Below are positions 53,426 to 63,685 of a DNA stretch of 64,000 nt, piece after piece. Within the stretch, counting starts at the first letter, position 1. Every line of letters begins with the position of its first letter. A program made the position numbers and the translations under genes. The notes beneath the pieces were generated by a model. That model had not been told where the DNA came from. It ran no database searches and worked only from the letters and a program-made list of their open reading frames with translations. The DNA lies in NCBI RefSeq assembly GCF_002043005.1, contig NZ_CP020330.1, forward strand, positions 496,001 through 560,000, given 5' to 3'. This DNA comes from Martelella mediterranea DSM 17316. GTDB lineage: Bacteria > Pseudomonadota > Alphaproteobacteria > Rhizobiales > Rhizobiaceae.

Positions 53426-54985
53426 CTAACGGGCGGAGGCCAGATTTTCCTGGTCCTGCGTGCGCAGGATCTTGCGGTTCACCTTGCCGGCCTGTGTCTT
53501 CGGCAGTTCGGAGACGAAGGCGATCTGGCGCGGATATTCGTGGCGGGCGAGGCGGGCGCGGACATGATCCTGAATGCTCTGCTTCAGCCCCTCTTCCTCT
53601 TTTCCCTTCAAAATGATGTAGGCCTTGACGACCTGGCCGCGCACGGGATCGGGCGTGCCGATCACACCGCATTCGGCAACGGCGGGATGGCTGAGGATCG
53701 CGTCTTCGACCTCGACCGCGCCAATTGTCCAGCCGGCGGAAATGATGACATCGTCGGCGCGGCCGCCATGATAGAAATAGCCGTCCTCATCGACGCGACC
53801 GAGATCCTTGGTCGGGAACCACTGCCCGCCCTTGAGCACCATCAATTCGCCGGTCTCGCCGGGATCGCAATCGGAACCATCGGGCCGGTGCACGGCCACC
53901 TCGACGCCGGGGACCGGCTTGCCCATGGCCCCGTCGCGCACCTCCAGATCGTCGGCGCCGGGATAGTTGGCGATGATCACGCCGATCTCGGTGGTGCCGT
54001 ACATGGAGCGCACCTTGGTGCCGAACACGCGCTCGACATAGGCCGCCGTCTCGCTGTCGATGGGCTCGCCGGTGAAGGACAGCTTGTCGAAACAGTAGTC
54101 GTAGTTCTCCGCTGCGCCGGAATTGCGCATCATCCGGTAATGGGTGGCAGCCGCCGTCAGATTGGTGATCCGGAAATCATGCAGTGCCTTCAAAAGACGG
54201 ACCGGATCGAACTTGCCGGAAAAAGTGCCGGTCGACACGCCCATGGCCAGCGGCGCAAGCGTGCCGTGCCACAGACCGTGCCCCCAGGCGGGCGATGACG
54301 GGCAGAAGAAGCGATCGCCGGGGCGAATGCCGGTGGCGTAGAGAGCGGCGACCATCAGCGTAACGATCGAACGATGGCTGTGCTCGACGGCCGCCGGCAG
54401 AAGCCGGGTCGTGCCGGATGTATATTGCAGGACCGCAAGATCATTGCCCGCCGTGTCGCATTCGAACCGGACGGGAAGATCATCGAGGCTTGCTAGCAGG
54501 TCGCTGTCGGCAACCGTCACGTTCTCAGCCCCCGCCTCGCGGGCAACGTCGGCCTTTTCGGCATTGGTGAAAAAGAGCTTCGGCTTGCAGTCATTGACGC
54601 GCAGGCGAATGCCGTCCGGACCGAAAAGCGTGAACAGCGGCACGGCCACCGCGCCGACCTTCATTGCCCCGAAGATTGCCGCATAGAACGGCAGGGACGG
54701 CTCGATCATCACCGCGATGCGATCGCCCTTGCCGATACCCTTGCCTTTCAGGAAATGCGCGATCTGCGAAGACCGGCGGGCGATTTCCTCGAAGCTGATG
54801 ATCTCGTCATGGCCGTCGGCATGCGCGATCCGGAGCGCGACCCGGTCGGCCTCGGCATGCCGGTCGATACATTCATGCGCGATGTTGAAATGCGCCCGGT
54901 CGCCGTCGAACAGCTCCCAGAGCGCTTCCTTGCTGTAGTGCTTCTGCGCATCCGCATAGGACGTGAAATCCGTCAACCGGACCAT
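53426..54985 (-). CDS. Acyl-CoA synthetase, AMP-forming
   Basis: 519-aa adenylate-forming ligase; it activates a carboxylic acid to its CoA ester. P-loop YTSGTTRLLPAAVEH at residues 188-202 lacks the common GxPKG ending, as in medium-chain and benzoate-type ligases. A5-type motif is SMYGTTEIG, A8 is GYFYHGGRADDVIISAGW and the catalytic Lys is in KTQAGKVNRKIL. The ATG at 54985 has GGGAGGAAA just before it; an extension to 55042 is not needed. It is the first gene of the nine-gene operon, divergent from the IclR regulator. It probably activates what the TRAP system imports (inference). Confidence 0.87.
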   Translation of the reverse strand: MVRLTDFTSYADAQKHYSKEALWELFDGDRAHFNIAHECIDRHAEADRVALRIAHADGHDEIISFEEIARRSSQIAHFLKGKGIGKGDRIAVMIEPSLPFYAAIFGAMKVGAVAVPLFTLFGPDGIRLRVNDCKPKLFFTNAEKADVAREAGAENVTVADSDLLASLDDLPVRFECDTAGNDLAVLQYTSGTTRLLPAAVEHSHRSIVTLMVAALYATGIRPGDRFFCPSSPAWGHGLWHGTLAPLAMGVSTGTFSGKFDPVRLLKALHDFRITNLTAAATHYRMMRNSGAAENYDYCFDKLSFTGEPIDSETAAYVERVFGTKVRSMYGTTEIGVIIANYPGADDLEVRDGAMGKPVPGVEVAVHRPDGSDCDPGETGELMVLKGGQWFPTKDLGRVDEDGYFYHGGRADDVIISAGWTIGAVEVEDAILSHPAVAECGVIGTPDPVRGQVVKAYIILKGKEEEGLKQSIQDHVRARLARHEYPRQIAFVSELPKTQAGKVNRKILRTQDQENLASAR

Positions 54986-55034
54986 GCAGCTTTCCTCCCA
55001 GTTCCTCCACCGCGGTTTGTGGCCCGCCGTGCTC

Positions 55035-55072
55035 ATTGACAAAGGTAGAGAAACAATTAGCCTATTGTCAAT
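55035..55072. promoter_or_regulatory. Inverted repeat between the CoA-ligase and IclR genes
   Basis: ATTGACAA and TTGTCAAT form a perfect 8-bp inverted repeat with a 22-nt AT-rich spacer. Each half also gives a -35-like TTGACA or TTGTCA, one facing each way. A likely binding site for the IclR protein or RNA polymerase at both divergent promoters. Confidence 0.5.
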
Positions 55073-55093
55073 ATGTTATTCTTATTGTATATA
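55065..55093 (+). promoter_or_regulatory. Promoter of the IclR gene
   Basis: TTGTCA, a 17-nt spacer and TATATA, 31 nt before the IclR ATG. The -10 box lies inside the palindrome listed next, so binding there would block the promoter. Confidence 0.6.
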
Positions 55094-55099
55094 TACAAT
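55084..55099. promoter_or_regulatory. 16-bp perfect palindrome, probable IclR operator
   Basis: ATTGTATATATACAAT reads the same on both strands. It covers the -10 box of the IclR promoter and lies about 100 nt from the CoA-ligase start. The position fits negative autoregulation. Confidence 0.6.
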
Positions 55100-55124
55100 G
55101 AAATAACGCTTCCGAGGAGGGCAC

Positions 55125-55910
55125 ATGGCTGAAGATGACAGCGGCCAGACGAGCAAGAGACAGGTGCCGGCCGTCACCCGCGCCATCGCGATCCTGCGTT
55201 TTCTGGCGCGTAGCAACGAACCCATGGGCGTGAACCCGATCGCCCGTGAACTGGGCCTGATCCCGAGCACATGCCTGCATATCCTGCGGGTGCTCCAGGA
55301 TGAGGGGCTGGTGGAATTCGACACGCAGACCAAGCGCTACGCGATCGGCATCGGCATCCTGCCGCTTGCCCGCTCGGCGCTGCAGAAGAACACCTTCTCG
55401 ACGCTGGTGCAGCCGCATCTGTCGGCGCTTTCGACCACGTTCGGCGTTACCGCGATTGCGACCCAACTTGCCGGGCCCGGGCAGATGGTGGTCGTCGCGC
55501 TATCGCAGTCGACCCTGCCCTTCCGCCTGCAGGTCGATCTCGGTTCGCGGTTTCCGGCCCTGATCTCGGCCACGGGTCGGCTTTTTGCCGCCTTCGGTGC
55601 GCTCGATGAGGAAACGCTCAGACAGAGATTTGAAAAGCTGATCTGGGATCATCCGCCGGCATTCGAGGATTGGCTCACGCAAATCGACGAGGCGAAGAGG
55701 CGCGGCTATGCCGTGGATCGCGGCATCTATATTTCCGGCGTTACCGTGGTCGCCGTGCCGATGTTCAACGCCAGGGGAGAGATGATCCGCTCGCTCGTAG
55801 CCATCGGCATCAGCGAGCGGCTGGAGGAGCACGACATACCGAAACTCGCCGAGGCGCTTGTGGCCGTGCGCGGCGAGATCGAGAAACTGGAATTTTCGAC
55901 AGGGAGTTGA
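55125..55910 (+). CDS. IclR-family transcription regulator
   Basis: 261-aa regulator. The N-terminal winged helix is VPAVTRAIAILRFLARS and PIARELGLIPSTCLHILRVL, followed by the IclR effector domain (RSALQKNTFSTLVQPHLSAL to GEMIRSLVAIGIS). GAGGAGGG precedes its ATG. It sits between the leftward nine-gene operon and the rightward thioesterase/CoA-transferase genes and probably controls both (inference). Confidence 0.9.
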   Translation: MAEDDSGQTSKRQVPAVTRAIAILRFLARSNEPMGVNPIARELGLIPSTCLHILRVLQDEGLVEFDTQTKRYAIGIGILPLARSALQKNTFSTLVQPHLSALSTTFGVTAIATQLAGPGQMVVVALSQSTLPFRLQVDLGSRFPALISATGRLFAAFGALDEETLRQRFEKLIWDHPPAFEDWLTQIDEAKRRGYAVDRGIYISGVTVVAVPMFNARGEMIRSLVAIGISERLEEHDIPKLAEALVAVRGEIEKLEFSTGS

Positions 55911-55912
55911 AC

Positions 55913-56335
55913 TTGACGGAGTTACGGGAGGAGAACGGCTGGAAGCCCCTGAATGCGGGCGGCTTCATGGCCGGCATCGGGCCGCTATATGCGCGGCGTC
56001 GCGACGACGGGGTTTTTACCTATGCGCTTGAGACCGGCGAGGCGCATGCCAACGCTCTCGGCCTGATCCATGGCGGCGTGATCGCCGGTCTCGCCGACCA
56101 GGCGATCGCGCTCGTCGCCTGGCAGGCAGCGGGCCGGGCGCCGGTGGTGACGGTCGAGATGAGCACGCGCTTCACCGACAGCGCCCGACCCGGCGCCCGC
56201 CTTGAGGCCGAAGCGGCGGTGCGGCAGACGTCGGGCTCGATGATGTTCGTCGACGCCGCAGTGCGAGAAGGCGAGAGAACCGTCGCGCTGGCGACGGCGG
56301 TGATGAAGATCACGCGCAAAGGGGGCGGGCGATGA
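55913..56335 (+). CDS. PaaI-type hotdog thioesterase
   Basis: 140-aa hotdog protein. I place the start at TTG 55913, since AGGGAG is 6 nt before it and no ATG fits. It shows the HGG motif (LGLIHGGVIAGLADQAIAL) and VVTVEMSTRFTDSARPG. Such enzymes release CoA from aryl or acyl thioesters and may prevent CoA from being trapped. Its stop overlaps the CoA transferase start (ATGA). Confidence 0.8.
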   Translation: MTELREENGWKPLNAGGFMAGIGPLYARRRDDGVFTYALETGEAHANALGLIHGGVIAGLADQAIALVAWQAAGRAPVVTVEMSTRFTDSARPGARLEAEAAVRQTSGSMMFVDAAVREGERTVALATAVMKITRKGGGR

Positions 56336-57570
56336 CAGACAATAGCCAAAGCAAGGGGCCGCTTTCGGGCATCAGGGTCCTCGATTTCTCGCGCATCCTC
56401 TCCGGTCCCTATGCCTCCATGGTGCTGGCCGATCTCGGCGCGGAGGTCATCAAGGTCGAGCCGATCGAGAAGGGCGACGAGACGCGCGGCTTTCCGCCGT
56501 TCAAGGGCGGGATGAGCCACTATTACATCGCCCTCAACCGCTCCAAGAAAAGCGTCGCCCTAGACCTGAAAACGCCGGAGGGAGCGAAGATCGCCCGTGA
56601 ATTGTCGGCCAAAAGCGATATCGTTCTGGAAAACTTCCGGCCCGGCGTGATGGATCGTCTCGGCCTCGGCTATGAGAGCCTGAAGGCGGAAAACCCGGGC
56701 CTGATCTATTGTTCCATTTCGGGCTTCGGCGCCGAAAGTCCGCATCGCGACAGGCCCGCCTTCGATATTGTGGCGCAGGCGCTTTCCGGCGTGATGAGCG
56801 TCAACCGCGAACCGGGCCAGCCGCCGAACAAGCTCGGTCTACCGCTCGGCGACATGGCGGGCAGTATTTTCTCCGTCTTCGGCATTCTCGCCGCCTTGCA
56901 CGAACGCGATGTGAAAGGGCATGGTCGGCATGTCGAAGTGGCCATGCTCGACAGCCTGATCGCGATGCAGGGCTATCTCTCTCAGATCTATTTCCTGACC
57001 GGCGAAAGTCCGAAGCCGGTTGGCACGCAGCATCAAAGCATCGTGCCCTATGGCTCGTTTCCGACATCGGATGGCTATGTCATCGTCGCCTGCCTGACCG
57101 AGCGCTTCTGGCACAACTTCGCCCGCTGTCTCGGACGCGAAGACCTGATTAAGGATCCGCGCTTTGCCCTTTACCAGTGTCGACTTGAAAACCGCGCTCT
57201 TCTCGAGCCGATCATCAATGAACGGATGATGAAGAACGACACGGCCTACTGGCTGGCAAAACTGTCAGAGTTCGACGTGCCCAACGCGCCGATTCTTTCA
57301 ATCGGAGAGGCGCTGGAGCAGGAACATGTGAAGGCGAACGAACTTATCGAGACGGTTCACCATCCCGAAATCGGCGACCTCCGCATCGTTCGCGGACCGA
57401 TCCGGTTTGACGGCAGTGGCTCCCGCCCCGCAGACGCGCCCTCGCAGCTCGGAGAGGATACGCAGGCCGTGCTGATGGAAACCCTCGGTTATACGCGTGA
57501 ACAGGTCGATGACTTGATCACCAGCGCTGCCATCGGCGCGCGTATACGACGCTGCACCCAGGATGGCTGA
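56332..57570 (+). CDS. Class III CoA transferase (CaiB/BaiF)
   Basis: 412-aa CoA transferase of family III. The start RVLDFSRILSGPYASMVLAD and the nucleophilic Asp174 (LGDMAGS) are diagnostic. The middle GLGYESLKAENPGLIYCSIS is also typical. It moves CoA between organic acids such as succinyl-CoA and a new acid. This provides a second, ATP-free way to activate the substrate in addition to the acyl-CoA synthetase (inference). Confidence 0.9.
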   Translation: MTDNSQSKGPLSGIRVLDFSRILSGPYASMVLADLGAEVIKVEPIEKGDETRGFPPFKGGMSHYYIALNRSKKSVALDLKTPEGAKIARELSAKSDIVLENFRPGVMDRLGLGYESLKAENPGLIYCSISGFGAESPHRDRPAFDIVAQALSGVMSVNREPGQPPNKLGLPLGDMAGSIFSVFGILAALHERDVKGHGRHVEVAMLDSLIAMQGYLSQIYFLTGESPKPVGTQHQSIVPYGSFPTSDGYVIVACLTERFWHNFARCLGREDLIKDPRFALYQCRLENRALLEPIINERMMKNDTAYWLAKLSEFDVPNAPILSIGEALEQEHVKANELIETVHHPEIGDLRIVRGPIRFDGSGSRPADAPSQLGEDTQAVLMETLGYTREQVDDLITSAAIGARIRRCTQDG

Positions 57571-57832
57571 TGCGTAAAAGGGAGCCCCCTGAGGAACGCG
57601 GGCTGCTGCCCCTGGGGTGGTGGTCTATGGGAGCCAGCCGGCAACAGATCGAGGTCTCTGCCCGCCGGAGCGCGGCACCGGCCCGCCTTCCCATGCCCGC
57701 ACTTGCCGTTTCCCTGCCCTGGCGACCCAGGTTGAGGGCCCGCCCTTCATGGTTCGAATCAGGGCTGGCGGATGGACCATAAATTGAGTAAAGGTATTAC
57801 TCTGTAGTAAGGTAATTGGATTGGAGGATCGA
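57571..57832. other. 262-nt gap before the thiolase gene
   Basis: No gene I can support; a 70-codon frame here has no ribosome site or recognisable motif. Just before the thiolase, AAGGTATTAC and TAAGGTAATT repeat AAGGTA around TCTGTAG, a possible regulator site. TGGAGGA is the ribosome site of the thiolase. Confidence 0.4.
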
Positions 57833-58993
57833 ATGACGATGGCCGGTGTCTTTCTGCTTGGCGCGGCACGCACGCCCATGGGCGGTTTTCAGGGGACGCT
57901 TGCCCATCTCTCCGCGACCGAACTGGGTGCCGCCGCGATAAAGGCTGCATTGGATCGCAGCGGGACTGAAGCCGGAGACGTCGACGAGGTCCTCATGGGC
58001 AATGTCCTGCCTGCGGGCCTCGGTCAGGCGCCGGCGCGACAGGCGGCGGTGGGGGCCGGCCTGCCGTTTGCGACGCCGTGCACCACGGTCTCCAAGGTCT
58101 GTGGCTCGGGCATGAAGGCCACAATGTTGGCGCGCGATCTCCTCGTTGCCGGCAGCGCCGATATTGTGGTCGCGGGCGGCATGGAAAGCATGACGAATGC
58201 CCCCTATTTGCTGGACAGGGCGCGCGCGGGCTACCGGATCGGCCATGGCAAGGTCATCGACCACATGTTTCTCGACGGGCTGGAGGACGCCTACGACAAG
58301 GGCCGTTCGATGGGTACTTTTGCCGAGGAATGCGCCGAAGCCTATAGCTTCAGCCGCGAGGCGCAGGACGCCTTCGCCCTCGAGAGCCTGGCGCGCGCCA
58401 GCCGCGCGATCGCTGACGGCGATTTCGTCGACGAGATCGTCGCCGTTGACGGCGTGACCACGGACGAGCAGCCCGGCCGGGCGAAACCCGAGAAGATACC
58501 GAAACTGCGGCCGGCCTTCCGCGAGGGCGGCACGGTGACGGCGGCGACCTCGTCATCGATCTCCGACGGCGCGGCGGCCCTCGTGCTTGCCGGCGCCAAA
58601 GCGGTCGAGGCAAGGGGCCTCTCGCCTATCGCCCGCCTCGTCGCGCAGGCGAGCCATGCCCAGGAGCCCAATCTCTTCACCACCGCCCCGGTCTCCGCCA
58701 TTCGCAAGGTGCTGGACAAGGCCGGCTGGAGCATTGGCGATGTCGACCTTTTCGAGGTGAACGAGGCTTTCGCCGTGGTCACCATGGCCGCGATGCGCGA
58801 TCTCGACATCCCGCATGACAGGATGAACGTGAATGGCGGGGCCTGCGCGCTCGGCCACCCGATCGGCTGTTCGGGCGCGCGGATCATCGTGACGCTGCTT
58901 GCGGCCCTTCGCGCACGGGGGCTGAAACGGGGCGTCGCCGCGCTCTGCATCGGCGGCGGCGAGGCCACAGCCGTTGCCGTCGAACTTGTGTGA
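57833..58993 (+). CDS. Acetyl-CoA acyltransferase (thiolase)
   Basis: 386-aa thiolase with nucleophile Cys90 (VSKVCGSGMKATML), NGGACALGHPIGCSGAR with its active-site His, and the C-terminal Cys in LCIGGGEAT. TGGAGGA lies 5 nt before the ATG at 57833; a TTG 12 nt further up is weaker. It makes or cleaves acetoacetyl-CoA or a longer 3-oxoacyl-CoA. HMG-CoA lyase in the neighbouring operon yields acetoacetate, which may enter here after activation (inference). Confidence 0.9.
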   Translation: MTMAGVFLLGAARTPMGGFQGTLAHLSATELGAAAIKAALDRSGTEAGDVDEVLMGNVLPAGLGQAPARQAAVGAGLPFATPCTTVSKVCGSGMKATMLARDLLVAGSADIVVAGGMESMTNAPYLLDRARAGYRIGHGKVIDHMFLDGLEDAYDKGRSMGTFAEECAEAYSFSREAQDAFALESLARASRAIADGDFVDEIVAVDGVTTDEQPGRAKPEKIPKLRPAFREGGTVTAATSSSISDGAAALVLAGAKAVEARGLSPIARLVAQASHAQEPNLFTTAPVSAIRKVLDKAGWSIGDVDLFEVNEAFAVVTMAAMRDLDIPHDRMNVNGGACALGHPIGCSGARIIVTLLAALRARGLKRGVAALCIGGGEATAVAVELV

Positions 58994-59002
58994 GGAATTG
59001 GC

Positions 59003-60136
59003 ATGCTGCTGAACGAAGACCAACGCATGATCGAGGACATGGCGCGCCGCTTCGCGCGCGAGCGGCTCCTGCCCAACACGGCCGAATGGGACCGCACCGC
59101 GCATTTCCCCCGCGACGTGATCCGTGAGATGGGCGAACTCGGCCTGATGGGCATGACGGTGCCGGAGGAATATGGCGGCGCGATGCTCGATGCCGTCAGC
59201 TATGCCGTGGCGCTGGAGGAAATCGCCGCCGGCGACGGGGCGCTGTCGACGATCATGTCGGTGCACAACTCGGTCGGCTGCACGCCGATCGTGAAGTTCG
59301 GCGCGGAGGAGCAGAAGCGCGCCTTTCTGCCAAAAATGGCAACCGGCGAGCATATCGGGGCATTCTGCCTGACCGAGCCGCATGCGGGCTCCGATGCCTC
59401 CGCACTCAACACCCGCGCGCGGCGGACGGATGAGGGCTATGTGCTGAACGGCACCAAGCAGTTCATCACGTCGGGCGCAAACGGCGATATCGCCATCGTC
59501 TTCGCGGTGACCGATCCGGAGGCGGGAAAGCGCGGCATTTCCGCCTTCATCGTGCCCACCGATACCCCCGGCTACCGCGTGGCGGCGACCGAGAAGAAGC
59601 TTGGCCAGCGCCTCTCCGACACCTGCCAGATCGCCTTTGACGACATGGTCGTGCCCGCCGGCAACCTTCTGGGCGAAGAAGGCCAGGGATACCGCATCGC
59701 GCTTTCAAATCTCGAAGGCGGGCGGATCGGGATCGCCTCGCAATCCGTCGGCATGGCCCGCGCCGCGCTCGACCATGCGATTGCCTATTCCAGGGAACGG
59801 AGCAGCATGGGCAAGCGGCTCTGCGAGCATCAGGCGGTTTCGTTCCGGCTGGCGGACATGGCGACCCGCATCGAGGCGGCGCGCCATCTTGTGCGCCACG
59901 CCGCCGCGATCCGGGAGACCGGCGCGCCGGCGCTGCAGGAGGCCTCGATGGCCAAACTGTTTGCCTCGGAAATGGCGGAACGCGTCGTCTCCGACGCGAT
60001 GCAGATTTTCGGCGGCTACGGCTATGTCGAGGATTATCCGGTCGAGAAGATCTATCGCGACGTGCGGGTGTGCCAGATCTACGAAGGCACCAGCGACATC
60101 CAGAAAATGGTGATCGGCCGGGCGCTGACAGCCTGA
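59003..60136 (+). CDS. Acyl-CoA dehydrogenase
   Basis: 377-aa flavoprotein of the short-/branched-chain type. It has [16 protein letters not shown] for FAD/substrate binding, the middle [20 protein letters not shown] strand, and the catalytic base Glu361 (YEGTSDIQ). It could be the isovaleryl-CoA dehydrogenase the nearby carboxylase operon lacks, or a short-chain enzyme; the sequence does not decide. It lies 9 nt after the thiolase stop, so the two are in one operon. Confidence 0.88.
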   Translation: MLLNEDQRMIEDMARRFARERLLPNTAEWDRTAHFPRDVIREMGELGLMGMTVPEEYGGAMLDAVSYAVALEEIAAGDGALSTIMSVHNSVGCTPIVKFGAEEQKRAFLPKMATGEHIGAFCLTEPHAGSDASALNTRARRTDEGYVLNGTKQFITSGANGDIAIVFAVTDPEAGKRGISAFIVPTDTPGYRVAATEKKLGQRLSDTCQIAFDDMVVPAGNLLGEEGQGYRIALSNLEGGRIGIASQSVGMARAALDHAIAYSRERSSMGKRLCEHQAVSFRLADMATRIEAARHLVRHAAAIRETGAPALQEASMAKLFASEMAERVVSDAMQIFGGYGYVEDYPVEKIYRDVRVCQIYEGTSDIQKMVIGRALTA

Positions 60137-60158
60137 CCGATAAACCGGAAAGGATCGC

Positions 60159-60185
60159 GCGCGGCCGATGCATATGCGGCCGCGC
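60159..60185. terminator. Bidirectional hairpin between convergent genes
   Basis: GCGCGGCCG and CGGCCGCGC form a perfect 9-bp stem with a 9-nt loop, followed by TTTGC. It sits in the 57-nt gap between the acyl-CoA dehydrogenase and the convergent thiolase and can serve both. Confidence 0.6.
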
Positions 60186-60193
60186 TTTGCGCC

Positions 60194-61369
<1,176 letters not shown>

Positions 61370-61380
61370 GCCCTTCCTCC

Positions 61381-63684
61381 TCAGTTCTTCAAGGGTTTGC
61401 CGGTCTTGAGCATGTGCTCCATCCGGGCCGCGGTGGTTTCGGTGCGGGCAAGAGCGAGCAGGGCCGCGCGCTCTTCGGCCATCATGGCGGCCTCATCGAT
61501 CGCGTCGACGCTTTCGCCACAGACCACGCGGGCAAGCGCGCGCGCAATCGCGATATCGGCCTCGCTCGCCGTCCCCTCAAGGCCCGCGATCAGCTGATCG
61601 CCGGTCGCGGGACCGGGGCGGGCGATGCGGGCGCGATCGGGCGGCGCGTATCCGGCCTCGGCGAGAGCGATCGCCCGCGCCTTCGCGGCATCGAGCAGCA
61701 GGCTGCGGGCCATGACATGCCGGTCGCCGGGGCGCAGAATACCCATGGCGCGTGCCTCCTCGGCCGAGGTCGAGGGCCTTGCGGCGTGGATGGCGGCGAA
61801 GGTCCTGCGTGCCGCGCCATCAGCATCCAGCCCCAGCGCAAAGTTGCGCAGCGCAAGCTGGGTGCAGCCGCCCCAGCCCGGGATCAGGCCGACATTCCCC
61901 TCGGGCAGGCCGGCGTTCAGTTCGGCATGGGCGACGATCGCATCGGCATGCAGGGCGAACTCGCAGCCGCCGCCCAGCGCATAGCCATGCATTGCCGCTA
62001 CCACGGGCAGGTTTTCGTATTTCAGCGCGAGATAGAGCTCCTGGCCGCGCCGGATATAACGCTCGAGCGCCGCGAAATCCCCCGCACGCGTCATGCCGAG
62101 GATGAAGGTCAGGTCGGCCCCGACCGAGAAGGCGCGCAGATCGTCATTGCCGATGACCAGTGCACGGAACCGGTCCGACGCTTCCTTCAGCGTCCGTTCC
62201 AGCGCATCGAACACGGTCGGGTGCAGGGCGTTCATCTTGGTGTGCACCTCGAAACAGCCGACGCCGTCGCCCATGTCCCATAGGCTCGCCCCCTCGGTTG
62301 CGATCACCGGAGCGGCTGATTTCGCGTCGGAAAGGGCGGGACGCGCCACCACCGGCGCGGCAATGCGGCCGCCGGCAACCGACAGCGCAAGGCCATCACG
62401 ATAGAACCCGCCTTCCTCCTCCGCTCGCGCGACAAGCGCCGGCGTTTCGCCGAGAACCAACTTCACCACCTCGGCGGTCCGCGAAGCGCCCACCCGGTCG
62501 GCGAGCGCGAACGGCCCCTGTCGCCAGCCATAGCCGAGCGCCATGGCGGCATCGATCGCCTCGACATCGCCGGCGATCTCGGCGCCATTTTCGGCCGTAT
62601 AGCAAAGCACATTGGCAAAGACCGCACGGGCGTAATCGCCGAGCCTGCCTTCCGCCGCGAGCATCGCGCCGGCGTCGCGCCCGCCGGCGGGCAGGGAAGC
62701 GGGGTTTACGGGCTGAAGCGCGCGATATTCGCGGGTAACGAGGTCCAGCGCCTCCATGCCCGCGTCCCCCTTTCGGTAGAAGCCGGCCCCCGACTTGCGG
62801 CCGAAACGCCCGGCGGCGATCAGCGCGGTCATGGTTTCGTCGGCGGGCAGGTTGAAGCGATGCAGCCGGTCGGACGGCGGAAGCGCCGCCAAGAGGCTCG
62901 CCCATACCTGCGGCACCAGATCAATGCCGACCAGATCGAACAGGCCGAAGACGCCGGTGCGCGGCACGCCGAAGGCCCCGTGAACGGCATCGGCCTCCTC
63001 GACGGTCAGGCCCATTCGCACCGCCTCGATCGCGGCGGCGGCCATCCAGAAACAGCCGATCCGGTTGGCGATGAAGCCCGGCGTGTCGCGGCACTCCACC
63101 ACGGTCTTGCCGAGCACCGCTTGGGCCGCGGCGCGCACCCGCGCAGTGATGGCGGGATCGGTTTCCGGCGTCGTCACGAACTCGAACAATTGCATCACGC
63201 GCGGCGGGTTGAAGAAGTGGCTGATGACGAAATCGCGGGCGAAGCTGGCCGGCAATCCGCCGATCAGTTCGGCATGCGGAATGGTCGAGGTGTTTGACGA
63301 CACGATGGCCCCCGGACGACGCACCTGCTCTATTTTGTGGTAGAGCGCCCGCTTCAGGTCCAGCCGCTCGACAATCGCCTCGACGATCCAATCGCAATCG
63401 GCCAGGCGATCGAGATTGTCCTCGACATTGCCCGCCCGCACCAGCGCGGGACCCGCCTCGCCCATGAAGCCGCGCGTCTTGATCTGCCGCGCGATCCCCG
63501 CCTCGGCCGGCCCGTTGCGGTTATCCTCGCCCGCAATATCGAGCAGTTCGACGGGAATGCCCGCATTGGCGAATTGCGCCGCGATGCCTGCGCCCATGCT
63601 GCCCGCGCCGATGACGGCCGCCCGGCGGATGCCGGTCTCGGCGGCATAAAGCGCGATGGGGTGGTGCTGTGTGTCCAAAGTCAT
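61381..63684 (-). CDS. Bifunctional 3-hydroxyacyl-CoA dehydrogenase / enoyl-CoA hydratase (FadN-type)
   Basis: 767-aa protein with the dehydrogenase first and the hydratase second, the reverse of FadB and the same as FadN. NAD site GAGSMGAGIA begins at residue 26, followed by SNTSTIPHAELIGG and NPPRVMQLFEFVTT. The hydratase part shows AVGADLTFILGMTRAGDF, and GYALGGGCEFALHADAIVA. The ATG at 63684 is 1 nt after the stop of the upstream hydratase; a longer open frame runs into that gene. It works with the thiolase 11 nt downstream. Confidence 0.88.
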   Translation of the reverse strand: MTLDTQHHPIALYAAETGIRRAAVIGAGSMGAGIAAQFANAGIPVELLDIAGEDNRNGPAEAGIARQIKTRGFMGEAGPALVRAGNVEDNLDRLADCDWIVEAIVERLDLKRALYHKIEQVRRPGAIVSSNTSTIPHAELIGGLPASFARDFVISHFFNPPRVMQLFEFVTTPETDPAITARVRAAAQAVLGKTVVECRDTPGFIANRIGCFWMAAAAIEAVRMGLTVEEADAVHGAFGVPRTGVFGLFDLVGIDLVPQVWASLLAALPPSDRLHRFNLPADETMTALIAAGRFGRKSGAGFYRKGDAGMEALDLVTREYRALQPVNPASLPAGGRDAGAMLAAEGRLGDYARAVFANVLCYTAENGAEIAGDVEAIDAAMALGYGWRQGPFALADRVGASRTAEVVKLVLGETPALVARAEEEGGFYRDGLALSVAGGRIAAPVVARPALSDAKSAAPVIATEGASLWDMGDGVGCFEVHTKMNALHPTVFDALERTLKEASDRFRALVIGNDDLRAFSVGADLTFILGMTRAGDFAALERYIRRGQELYLALKYENLPVVAAMHGYALGGGCEFALHADAIVAHAELNAGLPEGNVGLIPGWGGCTQLALRNFALGLDADGAARRTFAAIHAARPSTSAEEARAMGILRPGDRHVMARSLLLDAAKARAIALAEAGYAPPDRARIARPGPATGDQLIAGLEGTASEADIAIARALARVVCGESVDAIDEAAMMAEERAALLALARTETTAARMEHMLKTGKPLKN

Positions 63685-63685
63685 G

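Noticed and set aside
52172-54298. Plus-strand frame of over 700 codons
   Set aside because: Antisense to the dehydratase and acyl-CoA synthetase, both with clear motifs.
57570-57782. 70-codon frame after the CoA transferase
   Set aside because: No ribosome site, no domain, basic low-complexity composition.
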